From Owenia fusiformis (taxonomy: Eukaryota > Annelida > Polychaeta > Sabellida > Oweniidae), in assembly GCA_903813345.2 (NCBI GenBank), contig CAIIXF020000005.1:32243375-32307374 (forward strand): a DNA stretch of 64,000 nt, given 5' to 3'. A model generated the notes under the pieces. It saw only the letters and a program-made list of their open reading frames with translations. It was not told the DNA's origin and searched no databases. Of the stretch, positions 13,601 through 23,835 are shown piece by piece. Made by a program: the position numbers and the translations under genes. Position 1 is the first letter of the stretch, and each line of letters starts with the position of its first letter.

Positions 13601-16600
13601 AAGACGGCAGATTCGGATGAAAGATCTGAGAGAAAAACAGAATGCAATAATACAGAGAAAAAAGTAGGTACAATCAACTATTCAGAATTCTAACTATTTA
13701 GAATTATTACAAAATGCATGTAATAATATTCGCTACCTCCCATTAACAAGGGAACATATTGATATATGGATTGGCAATAAGAGGGTAAATTATAGGGTAG
13801 CAATTATAGTATTTGAAGCATCACATTGAGTGGAAGGGGAGCAGTATCATTAGCCTGGTGTTTCATATTTGTTGAATATAGTCTGTATTCTACTCCATCT
13901 ATTACACCATACAATGTTTTTCAGAGATAAAGACTTGCTGAGTGGATGGAGGGATGAAACTAAACAACAGCAGCGTAAACTACAATTTGATGCTATGAGA
14001 AAGGGCCCACCAGGTATGTGCCGAGTTGCTTGAATACTGTTTTTATGTCACCACAACAAGGAGTGACACAAGTGTTATAGTCTCCAACATCAGGGCGCAG
14101 TAACCAAACTGCATGCATACTATGCACACAGTTTGAAACACTGACAAACTGCAAACTGCGCGCATATCAACATTGCATCATACATACAAGTTGGAGTTTG
14201 TGTTTTCAAATGTCATTTTAAGACATTCATTCTGCACTTATTTATAGTTTCATACGTCCATACGGTGGCGATTATATGATCCATGTGATTTTGAAAACTA
14301 TGCCCAGATTAATGTAGATTTTAAAATATGAGCAGATTGATAAAAAATTCATCGTTTTTTTCCATTTTTGACAAATAAGTTGATGTCACAATTTTCAAAG
14401 AAATAGAAAATACTTGGGTTTTGGTTCACATGTAAATTTTTACATATATTTCACGTACAATACAAAATATTTTGTTTGGCATTTGTTGCAACTGGCAGCA
14501 GTGGTTCGGTGTAACAAATGGTGTCTGTAACAATTGGCGGTGTTGACATTTAATGCCTTGTTGCAGTTTGGATGTGATACATCTATACATGTAGTTAATT
14601 ACAATTTCAAAGCTTACAGTAACAAATACTAGAATGTATAATTGATTGTTGTAATGAGGAAAACTGAATAGAGATCTTACTTTTTCCCAATCTGATGTAA
14701 ATGTAATTTCTAATTTGTTTCAATGTGAAATTATGTCACTGTCCATTTATGCTCCACTATTTACTTTCTGCAAAATGCAAGAATCTACAAAAAATGCACA
14801 AGCTGTACAGTGTACATCATGTACACATAAGTTAACTAAATGTATTCTGTACATATCTGTTAAATAGCATAAATGCATTTTTTAATTTTAGAGTTCCTTG
14901 AACCAGTTCGTAAAGCTCCATTTGATATTGATCAGGATCACATAAAAATTCCAACAAATGAGCAAAGAATAAAGGTAACTAATTATATATAAACTGAAGT
15001 GAATGCATTTGTCATGCAGTAAATATTATACATTTTTGTAGTTTGTAGTTAGTTTAATCTAGATTAAGTTATTTTTTGTATATTGTACATTGTACTGACT
15101 AATATGTCATTGTCAAAGAGTCAATAAATGATATACAGGGTGTCAAATAAGTCCCGTCCCCCCTGCTACAGCTAAAATCTTAACAGACGGTACCTAGTGT
15201 GATATACCATTGGAAAGATCATCCAAAGTTATGTTAACTCACCAACTCTCAAGTATTTTGGATGAAATTTACCTATATTTTTATTATGTCTTTTATAGTT
15301 AACGTGCCCTCCTTTAAGTAGCTTTTTTGTGTCAAAATGACAAGGATATGACCTCAGAAAAACGTCAAAAAGTTAATCTTTTTCGCATTCCACTTGTTAC
15401 AAAAAGGTTTTCACCACTTTCCTTGCACCTCTATTTTCTATACATGTAACCCTATCCAGAAATTGGTAAAATTCATCGCCATAAACATATTTAGTCATCT
15501 TTTGGTCCCTTGACCTTTCTTATACCCGATTCTTAAAATCCTGCCAAATAAGCCAAATTGCCATGTTTCTAGGCATATGGTCACCTCAATTGATACAATG
15601 TAAAAATTTGTGAGATTGATTGACATGTGTCAGATATACGACAATCAACGTAACTTTGGAAGACCTTTCCAATGATATATCACACTTGGTACCAAATATC
15701 TTGGTTTTGGCTATAGAGGGGGGGGGGACGGGACTTATTTGACACCCTGTATATATGCCAAAATCAAAGAAAGGGGCCTGCTAGGCTAATCAGTTAATTG
15801 TGTTCTGTTGTGCATGTACTGTATATGAAGTGTCTCATTTATAACATTATAAGAATAAAATATTTGATAAAAAGAGGTTTTGCACAACCACTTCAGCTCA
15901 ACATGTCTAAATTCCATAACGCATTCACCAGATTCATGCGTAGCAGTTCAAATAAAATGAGATGCAGTTGTGGATAGGATACCTTTTAGCTATAACCCAT
16001 TGTGTAAAATCTCTCCAATGTTAAATACATGAATACAAGTGACCGTTCCTAGCTTGACCCTGCATGAAGTCCAACTTCCCATTTCAGGAAGAGGTCAAGG
16101 CCACACATGAGAAGATCCGAAGAGCTGCCTCTCCAAACACTATACAGAAATTAGAAATGGAAAGGTCAGTTTACTAATTCTAATACTGCACTTAGTTATT
16201 GACCCATCCAGAGGTCGACTGTTCAAATAATATCCCTACATTAATATGATGTGATATCATCCCCAAACACTATATAAACTAGCAATGCAATGCAATTCAT
16301 GGACCGACTTCAGAATGTTTTTCAACTTAGGTGCTAGCAATGTACATGTATCTCGGATTTCCAACGTATGATGTGTTCATATTGAAAATCAAACTGGGAA
16401 ACGAGTATGGCTAGCAATATGCAAATCACCTTGACATTTGATGCCAAATACAACTTGCAAATGTCATACCATGATCCAGGTTAAAGTGTTTGTGGAACTG
16501 GTTTTGTTGCTAGGTACTGTGTTATATAAACATTTTGATTTCATTTTGTGGTTCATTCAATACCCTTGTTTGTTGTATGCTTGCCTTAAATCTTAGCTCA

Positions 16601-19600
16601 AACCCCCAAAAATAATTGTATTTTAGGAGGATGCGAGATAACGAATTAAAAGAAAAATTGAAAAAGCACTCAGAAAAGATGGCAGAGAGGCGGTCATTGC
16701 CTAAAAAGAGTCCACAAGAAGAAATGCAACTGGCCCAGAGGGAATTGGAAATCGTATGTATATTCACAATTAACAACATTATCAAAGCAGTCACATTTCA
16801 AATGCAATTTACATTTGCTTATTTTTTTGACTTCATGGATTTATTTTGCTTCTTAGAAGTTTAATTATTAGATTTTAACTAGGGTAACTAAGTATTCCCT
16901 ATTCTGCAGAGTAACCATTAGTAAGATTGTTTTATAGTTTATCGCATGATTTTGCCAGTATTAGTGAAATAACCAGTATTGGTATCAATATACATCTATT
17001 CAGTGTAATGAATAGATTTTAATGTTATTGGTTATTTCACTCATATTTGATATCAGCAAAAGTTGTTATATGCATTATATAGATTTTATACCATGATACT
17101 GTTACTTCCTGGTGAATAACACCATGGAATATAATCGATATTGAAAAAACCTCCTAAAAATTTGTATTTACCTAGTCATCTCATTTTGGAATCATACACA
17201 CTTGGCCATCCCCTTATTGGAATCATATTCAACTGGTCATCTTTGTTTTTCATTCCTTAACATTTACTTTTTCAAAAACATTTATTTTTCAAAAAAATAT
17301 TTTTTTAAAAGGATTAATTTTTCTATTACTTTTTCAAAAAGTTCTCATCATCTCAAGCTCCATTGCTTGAAAAATGTTCACTTTCTCAATTTTTCAAAAA
17401 TGTTCACTTGTGCATAGTTCTTTCTGCGATATTAATTTAGATCATCACTCAGTCATTCAATATCATGGTATAAAATGCTTATTTCCTCTATTATCTGATT
17501 TATCTTGATATCATATTTATCAACTCATTGCAATCAATATCAAATTATACCATGCTTGTACTCACAATTTTACAATAAAATTAAGCTTACTCATGTGGAT
17601 ATTGATACCAACTTACTGATAAAAAGGATATTACTCAAAATCACATGGTATATCATACAATACTCTACAATACTTATTATATAGGTGAAGAGACTGCAGA
17701 AAGAACTAATTGGCAGATACAATAATTTACATCATTGGACCCAAGGTTTGGATTTGAATATTGTGAACAAAGATTGTGATCCTCTAATACCCTCTGCTTA
17801 ACCCTGATTCATTTTTTATTTCAATTTTAACACATATGGTAACCAAAATCTGACAAAACTGACATGTTACTCGTGTGCATTAGCAGTTTATTTTAAAGGG
17901 TCCTGTTTTCGAAACACTGGTCATGATGATGAATGTTTATATGGAAGAGATCAAATCAAAGAATTGAAGCTTTGAGGGTGTTTTGCTTTTGCTGCCCAGT
18001 TTCTACCAAAATGATGTTGTGAAAATTTAATGTAATTTGTCTGAAACATGGTGGAGTGAATACTAGCTGCGAGTAGAAATAATCTTGATTTACATCATTA
18101 GATATTCAACATTTAGTTAAATGGATATGTTATTGAATTCTACAATGTAAAATTGCACCTAGAAATGTGGTTTAAAGATGTTTTTACTAACTTTGAAAAT
18201 TTAATCTTCTAGGTCGGGGAGATTCCCCATAGACCCCATGTCACAAATTCATAAAAAGTGAAACATCTTTTTTTGTGTTGGGCAGATAATGTTTTCTTTC
18301 ACTGGACATACTTTTGTTTGTATAACTATCAGACACATAAGGATTATATTAAAATTGATCCACTTAGACTGATAATATTCAAGTTTAAGGTAACTTTATT
18401 ATATACCTGTCGTGCTAATTAACCCGAATCTGCCACCTGGTGGTGAAACTGGTAACTACCTACTCGCATCTGGGTAATTGATGAGGAGTCTTTTAGTTGT
18501 TTGAAATAGATTCATGTTTGCCTGCTTTGTTATTCTCCATTTCAATATCTTAAGTAAAGCTTTTATGGAAATTCACAAATTCGCAAATGCTTTAGAGTGG
18601 TTGCTTACACCATCCACGCAAAATTATTATGCAAAATGATTTCTAAGATAGGTTTAACAATATTGGACCCTTTATATTATATTATTATTTTATGAAACCT
18701 TAATAGTCTTAAATATAAGAAGTAGGATAATTCTTTCTTGTATAAGCATATAGTTGTCTGTCAGTTTCTCACTATTTCTATTCCTCTGTTTGTTGGATAA
18801 CCAGAACTTTAGGCCATATTACTTGCATAAAGCAGTTGTATTGTATGCTTGATCAATGAATGGAAACTATAGTTACTTGTGTAAATAATCTTATCAGTTG
18901 TGTTGTATCTTGAGGGGCTATCGAAGTCAAGGCTCTTATGGGTTAGCACAAAAGGACCATATCAATGTCAATGTATAACATTCAAGTGAACTGAAATGTT
19001 CAAATCAAAATAAATAGGATTGTTGGATAACCAGAACTTTAGGCCATATTACTTGCATAAAGCAGTTGTATTGTATGCTTGATCAATGAATGGAAACTAT
19101 AGTTACTTGTGTAAATAATCTTGTCAGTTGTGTTGTATCTTGAGGGGCTATCAAAGTCAAGGCTCATATGGGTTAGCACTAAAAGGACCATGTCAATGTA
19201 TAACATTCAAGTGAACTGAAATGTTCAAATCAAAATAAATAGGATTGTTGGATAACCAGAACTTTAGGCCATATTACTTGCATAAAGCAGTTGTATTGTA
19301 TGTTTGATCAATGAATGGAAACTATAGTTACTTGTGTAAATAATCTTGTCAGTTGTGTTGTATCTTGAGGGGCTATCAAAGTCAAGGCTCATATGGGTTA
19401 GCACTAAAAGGACCATGTCAATGTATAACATTCAAGTGAACTGAAATGTTCAAATCAAAATAAATAGGATTGTTGGATAACCAGAACTTTAGGCCATATT
19501 ACTTGCATAAAGCAGTTGTATTGTATGTTTGATCAATGAATGGAAACTATAGTTACTTGTGTAAATAATCTTGTCAGTTGTGTTGTATCTTGAGGGGCTA

Positions 19601-22600
19601 TCAAAGTCAAGGCTCATATGGGTTAGCACTAAAAGGACCATGTCAATGTATAACATTCAAGTGAACTGAAATGTTCAAATCAAAATAAATAGGATTGTTG
19701 GATAACCAGAACTTTAGGCCATATTACTTGCATAAAGCAGTTGTATTGTATGCTTGATCAATGAATGGAAACTATAGTTACTTGTGTAAATAATCTTGTC
19801 AGTTGTGTTGTATCTTGAGGGGCTATCGAAGTCAAGGCTCATATGGGTTAGCACTAAAAGGACCATATCAATGTATAACATTCAAGTGAACTGAAATGTT
19901 CAAATCAAAATAAATAGGATTGTTGGATAACCAGAACTTTAGGCCATATTACTTGCATAAAGCAGTTGTATTGTATGCTTGATCAATGAATGGAAACTAT
20001 AGTTACTTGTGTAAATAATCTTGTCAGTTGTGTTGTATCTTGAGGGGCTATCGAAGTCAAGGCTCATATGGGTTAGCACTAAAAGGACCATGTCAATGTA
20101 TAACATTCAAGTGAACTGAAATGTTCAAATCAAAATAAATAGGATTGTTGGATAACCAGAACTTTAGGCCATATTACTTGCATAAAGCAGTTGTATTGTA
20201 TGCTTGGTCAATGAATGGAAACTATAGTTACTTGTGTAAATAATCTTGTCAGTTGTGTTGTATCTTGAGGGGCTATCGAAGTCAAGGCTCATATGGGTTA
20301 GCACTAAAAGGACCATATCAATGTCAATGTATAATATTCAAGTGAACTGAAATGTTCAAATCAAATCAAATGTTCATTGAAGGTCCATTTTTAATATCTT
20401 ATGTTTTATTTTATTCAGGTGATACAAACATTTTTATTATAAGTTTATCATTCCAGGTTCTGTTGAAAGTATGATTGTTACATAGAGTGCTGGCTTCCGA
20501 TGCCAATGCATTACTATTATCTCAGCTTAACACACATTCTACCTTTCTAGAATCATTGCAGGTCATTGACAGGATACATCAGGCCCATAGCCATCTTTTG
20601 CCAAGGGGGGTCACAAAATCACTGTAAAAGTGCTCAGAATTGTGAAATTCTTTGCTAGAGGGGGTCACTTGCACCCCTTGAACCCCCCCCCCCCCCCTGG
20701 CTACAGGCCTGTCTTGAAAGAGAATTTAATAGCTATCAATGTATCCTGCTGCTGACAATGCAATGAGAGTAGACCTTTCATAATTAGCTTACATCTACAG
20801 GGTGCTCACTAAATTATGACACTACATTTCCCATTTTAACACATTTCCACCAGTCTTGCAGTTGACAAGAAATGCAGTCTAGAGTGTACAGTGCATACTT
20901 TCATTTCTCAAGTATTCAAACATTTTATTATTTCAATTTATCCTGCTGTCTACTTTGGTTTCAATATCTGGTCCAACAATTTGTAGTGACATTCATAGAA
21001 CATAAATAGAGGGACCAGTCATCTTCTTGGATGCACATGCTTACCTTTTCTTGCATTTTATTATGTTATTGGTCATTGAAATATTTGTTTTTGCAAGCTC
21101 TCAGATCAAACTTGTGAATGGTGGCTGTTGATGAGTTGTCTATTGAAAGAAGCTAATTTATTGATGGAAAACAGCATCAGATAATTGTAATTTATCAGAA
21201 TTCAAGAAAATGTGGCATCTTTCATAGTTAATGTTATTCTTAACATTGTTTTGGTCATGTGCATTGAAAGTTGCTATACATATCCACTTTTACATATTCA
21301 ATTTTACCTGAAATCTGTCAAAATGGGAGACCTTATCTTGAGTCATTCCTTATGAACACCCTGTATTGCATACCTTGTTAGCGAGCATACATTACACAAT
21401 TTTGGCCATTATATAAAATTGATCCCTTTCTTAATTTCTAACCATCTTGATTTTAAAACATTGTTTATCAGACTGAGAATACAAGCCCATTAACGCTGTT
21501 GAAATGTATATGTTTATTTTATATTTCTATGTATAGTTGGTTTTTACTCAGGACAACTCGGACCCAAGACATCTCGGACCCAAGACAACTCGGACCACTT
21601 TTTGAAATTTTTGATTTTTATCATTATATTTGGTTTTAATTATTTTTTATGTTTATTTTGACATATATTATATATTGTGAATTCATATAGTATGTTAATT
21701 TGATGAAATTGTTTTAAATTAATGTTTTGATGAGAGTTAAGAAGTAAGAAATTATTGAAGCTAAAGACCCAAGACAACTTGGACCACTTTTTGAAATGAT
21801 GGTTTTTATCATTGTATGGGGTTCTAATTTTTTTGTTTAATGTTTTTTATGACATATACGTATTATATATTGTGAATTCATATATTGTGTTAATTCGATT
21901 AAATTGTTTTAAATTAAATCAACTATAACTTCAAAAAGTGGCCCGAGATGTCTCGGGTCTTCAGCTTCAATATTCTCTTACTGGTCTTACTTCATAACTT
22001 TCATCAAATAAGTCAAATTAAAACATTTTCATCAAGTTAAAACAAAATATGAAGTCACAATATATAATATATGTATTAATTTTCATAAATGAAAAAATAA
22101 AACCTCACATAATGATAAAGATCATAATTTTAAAAAGTGGTCCGAGTTGTCTTGGGTCCGAGTTGTCCAGGGTCCGAGTTGTCCTGGGTCCGAGTTGTCC
22201 AGTTACCGTATAGTTGATATACAAGTTGACTGAAAGACATATGCTGAATTATGTATTATTTTAACCTAGTTAACAAAATCAATGTAAAAAAATTTACATT
22301 TTGGTTTTCTATCTAGATTTTACACTGTGCAGTTTACCAATTATGTCTTGTATTGGTGTTATTATGATTTTTAACATGCCTTTATTAAACTAATTTTATC
22401 TTTTATTATCAAATCCCTGGTTCACAATTCCACCTCAAAAATGAAGATGATTCATAATTTTAGTGATGTAAACAAATAAACAAACAAGCGAACAAATAAA
22501 TGAATAAACAAACTTGCACAATTAGTAAGAATAAAACTGATATTTTCCTCATATGTATTTTCAGGCTAATGAACTGCAGCAACAGTTAGCAAGGCGCCGT

Positions 22601-22723
22601 AAAGAATTGGAGTATCGCTTCCAAGCCTTCACTGGAGATACTGTCATACCTGCCAAGGTCAATCATAGGACAGTGGTGTCAAACAATAATAAATACTCAA
22701 AGAATCCAAGAGTACTCAAATAA
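7427..22723 (+). CDS. LRRC27: Leucine-rich repeat-containing protein 27 (LRRC27) homologue, multi-exon gene
   Basis: Coding exons by splice consensus and frame: 7427-7675, 9005-9197, 11020-11172, 11516-11942, 13514-13663, 13925-14013, 14892-14974, 16088-16164, 16627-16753 and 22565-22723, about 568 codons. Human LRRC27 is about 530. An in-frame TGA at 7415-7417 supports the start ATG. Residues 1-58 are polar. About four LRRs follow (roughly 61-153), with LxxLxLxxNxL wording (LYLEGNELTCLP, LDLRRNYIIAIP, LLENNELRTLP, LNINNNPLEFPP), then a helical cap (LLKYLRDTL). A Ser-rich linker with RRAS and a long Lys/Glu/Arg-rich coiled-coil region follow. Two tail segments, KEKLKKHSEKMAERRSLPKK and ELQQQLARRRKELEYRFQAF, fit the conserved LRRC27 C-terminus as I remember it. 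No signal peptide or membrane segment is visible, so it is probably an intracellular scaffold; its biochemical role is poorly known. The only non-obvious joint is exon 9 to the 3' end, where an extra exon at 17685 competes. Confidence 0.88.
7808..8612. mobile_element. Inverted-repeat element in LRRC27 intron 1
   Basis: The left arm (about 7808-7885, tggcccagtgttctactcct ... ggtccaatgcaaaaa) matches the reverse complement of 8550-8612 (tttttgcattggacctcgtc ... ctgggcca). Weaker complementarity continues inward. Each arm carries its own tggcccag/ctgggcca palindrome. No transposase frame is visible. Confidence 0.6.
9005..9197 (+). CDS. LRRC27: LRRC27 exon 2 (LRRs 2-4)
   Basis: Acceptor ttctatttcag at 9004, donor g|gtatgt at 9198. 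Enters in phase 0 and leaves in phase 1. It encodes YLYLEGNELTCLPENFFDAL and onward through LRNILLENNELRTLPLEL, which continues exon 1's LRR register without a break. Confidence 0.9.
9257..10881. mobile_element. Element with long (about 170 bp) inverted arms and CGCGGG-motif core, LRRC27 intron 2
   Basis: 9257-9430 is a diverged inverted copy of about 10700-10881; both contain tttgtacatcattcaatttc and tatttcatgaccatcagact in opposite orientation. The middle (9430-9740 and 10460-10580) is peppered with attcgcgggattt and gcgggac words. The right arm, read on the minus strand, carries a Cys/His-bearing open segment (RHRCGHCHAVGKLAQVV) and a splice-acceptor-like tttcctaccag, so the arms may descend from a coding exon. 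It is nonfunctional here. Confidence 0.6.
11020..11172 (+). CDS. LRRC27: LRRC27 exon 3 (last LRR and capping helix)
   Basis: Acceptor ttttttcag before 11020, donor g|gtaatc at 11173, phase 1 in and phase 1 out. Joined to exon 2 it reads LELGLVKNLSGLNINNNPLE, then FPPPDVLERGTQDLLKYLRD, the final LRR and C-cap typical of the family. Confidence 0.9.
11516..11942 (+). CDS. LRRC27: LRRC27 exon 4 (Ser-rich linker)
   Basis: Acceptor acttttccag before 11516 and donor ag|gtaggt at 11943; phase 1 in, phase 2 out. This is the largest exon, about 142 residues. It is acidic and Ser-rich, with RRASLESDGSLSSYDS, which contains a basophilic-kinase-type RRAS site. It ends in a basic helix (DDIRKKQYEKIKKA). 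It is predicted to be mostly disordered. Confidence 0.88.
11989..12958 (-). mobile_element. Mariner-like element with long inverted repeats and transposase remnant, LRRC27 intron 4
   Basis: Bounded by TA at both sides; ends cagggtgacccaaaaaatgc and its complement. The inverted repeats run about 190 bp. Minus-strand pieces are recognisable as the C-terminal part of a mariner/IS630-type transposase: ISPFWFEVDNGNTVTVNTQR (around 12540-12620) and SLDLNAPDFYIWGYLKDNVY (around 12290-12350), where DLNAPDFYIWGYLKD corresponds to the family's DLxPxDFFLWGYLKD motif. Stops and frameshifts break it, and the N-terminal half is replaced by the repeat arms, so it is a dead or non-autonomous copy. Confidence 0.85.
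12977..13218. repeat. Short inverted-repeat element, member of a family (second copy near 44873)
   Basis: The left end cactggtcagtatcaag and the right end cttcgattgatattgaccag are inverted, and each is followed inward by a version of ttcgcatccaagatgg. The middle carries ctccagagttctcatgtcat. The same sequence, in reverse arrangement, reappears at 44873-45037 and 45289-45343. Confidence 0.65.
13514..13663 (+). CDS. LRRC27: LRRC27 exon 5 (coiled coil)
   Basis: Acceptor attatttcag before 13514 and donor aa|gtaggt at 13664; phase 2 in and out. Encodes a highly charged segment, KKLKKLRKVNKYPKPPPIER then IEEKLMEERRQIRMKDLREK, matching the helical middle of LRRC27. Confidence 0.87.
13925..14013 (+). 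CDS. LRRC27: LRRC27 exon 6 (coiled coil)
   Basis: Acceptor tgtttttcag before 13925, donor g|gtatgt at 14014; phase 2 in, phase 1 out. Encodes DKDLLSGWRDETKQQQRKLQ then FDAMRKGPP. Confidence 0.87.
14043..14563. mobile_element. Copy of the GTCACCAC element family, LRRC27 intron 6
   Basis: Starts with ttatgtcaccacaacaagga and atagtctcc, and ends with ggtgtctgtaacaattggcg and gttgacatttaatgccttgt, matching the order of landmarks at 54066-55803. The interior is unrelated to the long copy's tandem array. Confidence 0.5.
14892..14974 (+). CDS. LRRC27: LRRC27 exon 7
   Basis: Acceptor tttaattttag before 14892, donor aag|gtaact at 14975; phase 1 in, phase 0 out. Encodes FLEPVRKAPFDIDQDHIKIP then TNEQRIK. 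Confidence 0.85.
15136..15749. mobile_element. TA-flanked inverted-repeat element, LRRC27 intron 7
   Basis: The left end cagggtgtcaaataagtccc and the right end gggacttatttgacaccctg are inverted, with about 110 bp of arm (including tgtgatataccattggaaag near the left). TA lies on each side. No transposase frame. It belongs with the Tc1/mariner-like CAGGGTG group. Confidence 0.75.
16088..16164 (+). CDS. LRRC27: LRRC27 exon 8
   Basis: Acceptor cccatttcag before 16088, donor ag|gtcagt at 16165; phase 0 in, phase 2 out. Encodes EEVKATHEKIRRAASPNTIQ then KLEME. Confidence 0.85.
16627..16753 (+). CDS. LRRC27: LRRC27 exon 9 (conserved C-terminal coiled coil)
   Basis: Acceptor ttgtattttag before 16627, donor atc|gtatgt at 16754; phase 2 in, phase 0 out. 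Encodes RMRDNELKEKLKKHSEKMAE, then RRSLPKKSPQEEMQLAQREL and EI. The KxxEEMxxAxxxLEI pattern is one of the most family-typical parts of the protein. Confidence 0.9.
16958..17640. repeat. Palindromic AT-rich element with low-complexity core, LRRC27 intron 9
   Basis: Several inverted pairs can be seen: agtgaaataaccagtatt with aatgttattggttatttcac, and ataccatgata (17090) with tatcatggtat (17459). The core, about 17260-17410, is a run of tttttcaaaaa words. Probably a decayed inverted-repeat element. Confidence 0.4.
17685..17802 (+). CDS. LRRC27: Optional LRRC27 exon: candidate alternative 3' terminal exon
   Basis: Acceptor cttattatatag before 17685, then an open frame in the phase left by exon 9: VKRLQKELIGRYNNLHHWTQ, GLDLNIVNKDCDPLIPSA and a stop at 17800-17802. 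The downstream splice candidate gtttgg (17746) would leave phase 1 and force an immediate stop in the last exon. A weak in-phase donor att|gtgaac at 17763 would make it an internal cassette instead. Because exon 9 also joins the last exon directly in frame, the simplest reading is an alternative end. It could also be a decoy; confidence is moderate. Confidence 0.4.
18063..18476 (+). repeat. Dispersed repeat, plus-oriented copy (partner at 35223-35672)
   Basis: Shares with the reverse complement of 35223-35672 the landmarks gagtagaaataatcttgatt, ctaggtcggggagattcccc, tgttgggcagataat, ataactatcagacac and ccacctggtggtgaaactgg. About 400 bp, diverged. No coding content seen; probably an interspersed transposon family. 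Confidence 0.75.
18791..20363 (+). repeat. Seven-copy 225-bp tandem repeat (satellite) in LRRC27
   Basis: Copies begin with tgttggataaccagaacttt at 18791, 19021, 19246, 19471, 19696, 19921 and 20146. The copies are nearly identical; differences are single bases and a six-base duplication (tcaatg) in the first and last. Such homogeneity implies recent expansion or gene conversion. The array lies in the long intron before the last exon, downstream of the optional exon. Confidence 0.95.
20583..20712. mobile_element. Short relative of the G/C-tract element at 23836-27833
   Basis: Begins caggcccatagccatctttt followed by gccaaggggggtc, and ends in a C run followed by ctggctacaggcctg. The opening closely matches 23836 (caggcccataagacactttt ctccaaggggggtg). 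It appears to be the same terminal sequences with almost no interior. Confidence 0.5.
20798..21363. mobile_element. TA-flanked inverted-repeat element, LRRC27 intron
   Basis: Ends cagggtgctcactaaattat and the complement of attccttatgaacaccctg, flanked by TA. The inner arms (cccattttaacacatttcc and the complement of atctgtcaaaatgggag) are weakly inverted. No transposase motif. Confidence 0.6.
21548..22203. repeat. Four-block inverted structure built from a CGGACCCAAGACAACT word
   Basis: Left edge: repeats of caactcggacccaagac. Inner blocks: gacccaagacaacttggacc near 21766 and its inverted partner near 21935-21962 (agtggcccgagatgtctcgg). Right edge: repeated gggtccgagttgtcc. All four blocks border an agtttttgaaat-like stretch. 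The two halves are therefore inverted copies of one palindromic module. Confidence 0.7.
22565..22723 (+). CDS. LRRC27: LRRC27 terminal coding exon
   Basis: Acceptor cctcatatgtattttcag before 22565. It reads only in phase 0: ANELQQQLARRRKELEYRFQ, then AFTGDTVIPAKVNHRTVVSN, NNKYSKNPRVLK and TAA at 22721-22723. Phase 0 matches exon 9 directly. The ELQ...RRR...FTGD wording fits the tail of the family. Possible poly(A) signals aataaa occur at 23245-23250 and 23334-23339. Confidence 0.85.
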   Translation, partial: ANELQQQLARRRKELEYRFQAFTGDTVIPAKVNHRTVVSNNNKYSKNPRVLK

Positions 22724-23835
22724 TGTTGTACTACTGTATACTACTTGATCTGAGAAATGTGTTGTTCAAAAATGGTGCAAAAATAGAAAGGCTTCATTAT
22801 GATTTTGGATAGTCTAGCTACAATCCCCTGTGACCACCCCCCCCCCCCCCAAACTACACAGGTATGAAAACTTCTCATATAGGAGAGGAGATGTGTAGTG
22901 GGGGCACAAAGACTTGTAGCTAGACTTGATTTTGGATTTTGATATTTATGAGATTGAGGATTTTGAAAAAACTATAGTTGGATGATTAGCAAAGGATGAT
23001 GGATAACATGCGAAATGAAACCATTCCCTCAATATCACAGAGACTGGAATTCAATTTCATGAAGTTGGAAATTTGACAAAATTTAAGCAACTGTACTTCT
23101 GACTTGCAATGCATATTTACCATCTCAAATACAGGATGGGCCAAAAAATGTTACCCTTATTATATTAGGCCTATATTATTACAATTAGAATTGGTAGCTT
23201 TTTTGTTCCACCCTGTACATTGTCTCCATAGAAATTCATGAATGAATAAACCCAAGAGATGAATTGAATAATGAAAATAACTAGTTTAAGTTTTACTTTT
23301 TTCAATATTACAAGGTAGGCTATGTCTTCTATCAATAAACCTTTTAGAAACTATGATATAAGAGGGGTTATCCAAGAGTCTTGGACATTCCCCTCTAACT
23401 TTGCTATTTTTAATGAAACAATTACATGAAACTTTCAAATAAAAAAGATCAGCATCTTAACAACTTTGTGTATAAGTTTCACCAAAACACAATTAATTGG
23501 TTGCTTGGTAATAAAGAAAGTAAACAGACATGGTTTTACGTTCAAAATTCAAGAAAGTTGCCATGTGCAAATACAGTTCTGGATGGCAAGGTCCCTATAT
23601 TAAAAACTATCTAGAAAAATAGATTTCTTCATGAAGCTAATACACAAAGTAGTCAGGTTGTTGTTCGTTATTACTAGAAAGGTTAAAATAATTTTATCAA
23701 AAATCAGCAACAAAATTAGATCAGGGCGTCCAAGACTTTTGTATCGCCCCTCGTATTATTTGCTAGATTGATGATGGAATTGGTTAAAATTTTCAAAATT
23801 AGCAATGGGTATTAGGGTTAATCCTATTTTACTTC
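22724..23835. other. 3' flank / 3' UTR of LRRC27 and intergenic DNA
   Basis: No other exon seen. Holds a C run (22838-22851), a mini inverted-repeat element (23132-23215) and two aataaa words that could end the LRRC27 transcript. A 62-codon open frame at 23426-23614 has no recognisable content. Confidence 0.5.
23132..23215. mobile_element. 84-bp miniature TA-flanked inverted-repeat element
   Basis: caggatgggccaaaaaatgt at the left and the complement cttttttgttccaccctg at the right, TA on both sides. It is just two termini with about 40 bp between, an extreme deletion derivative of the CAGGGTG group. Confidence 0.55.

Noticed and set aside
17745-17750. Use of the gtttgg donor to make the 17685 exon a normal internal exon
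   Set aside because: It leaves phase 1; joined to 22565 this gives a stop after one codon.
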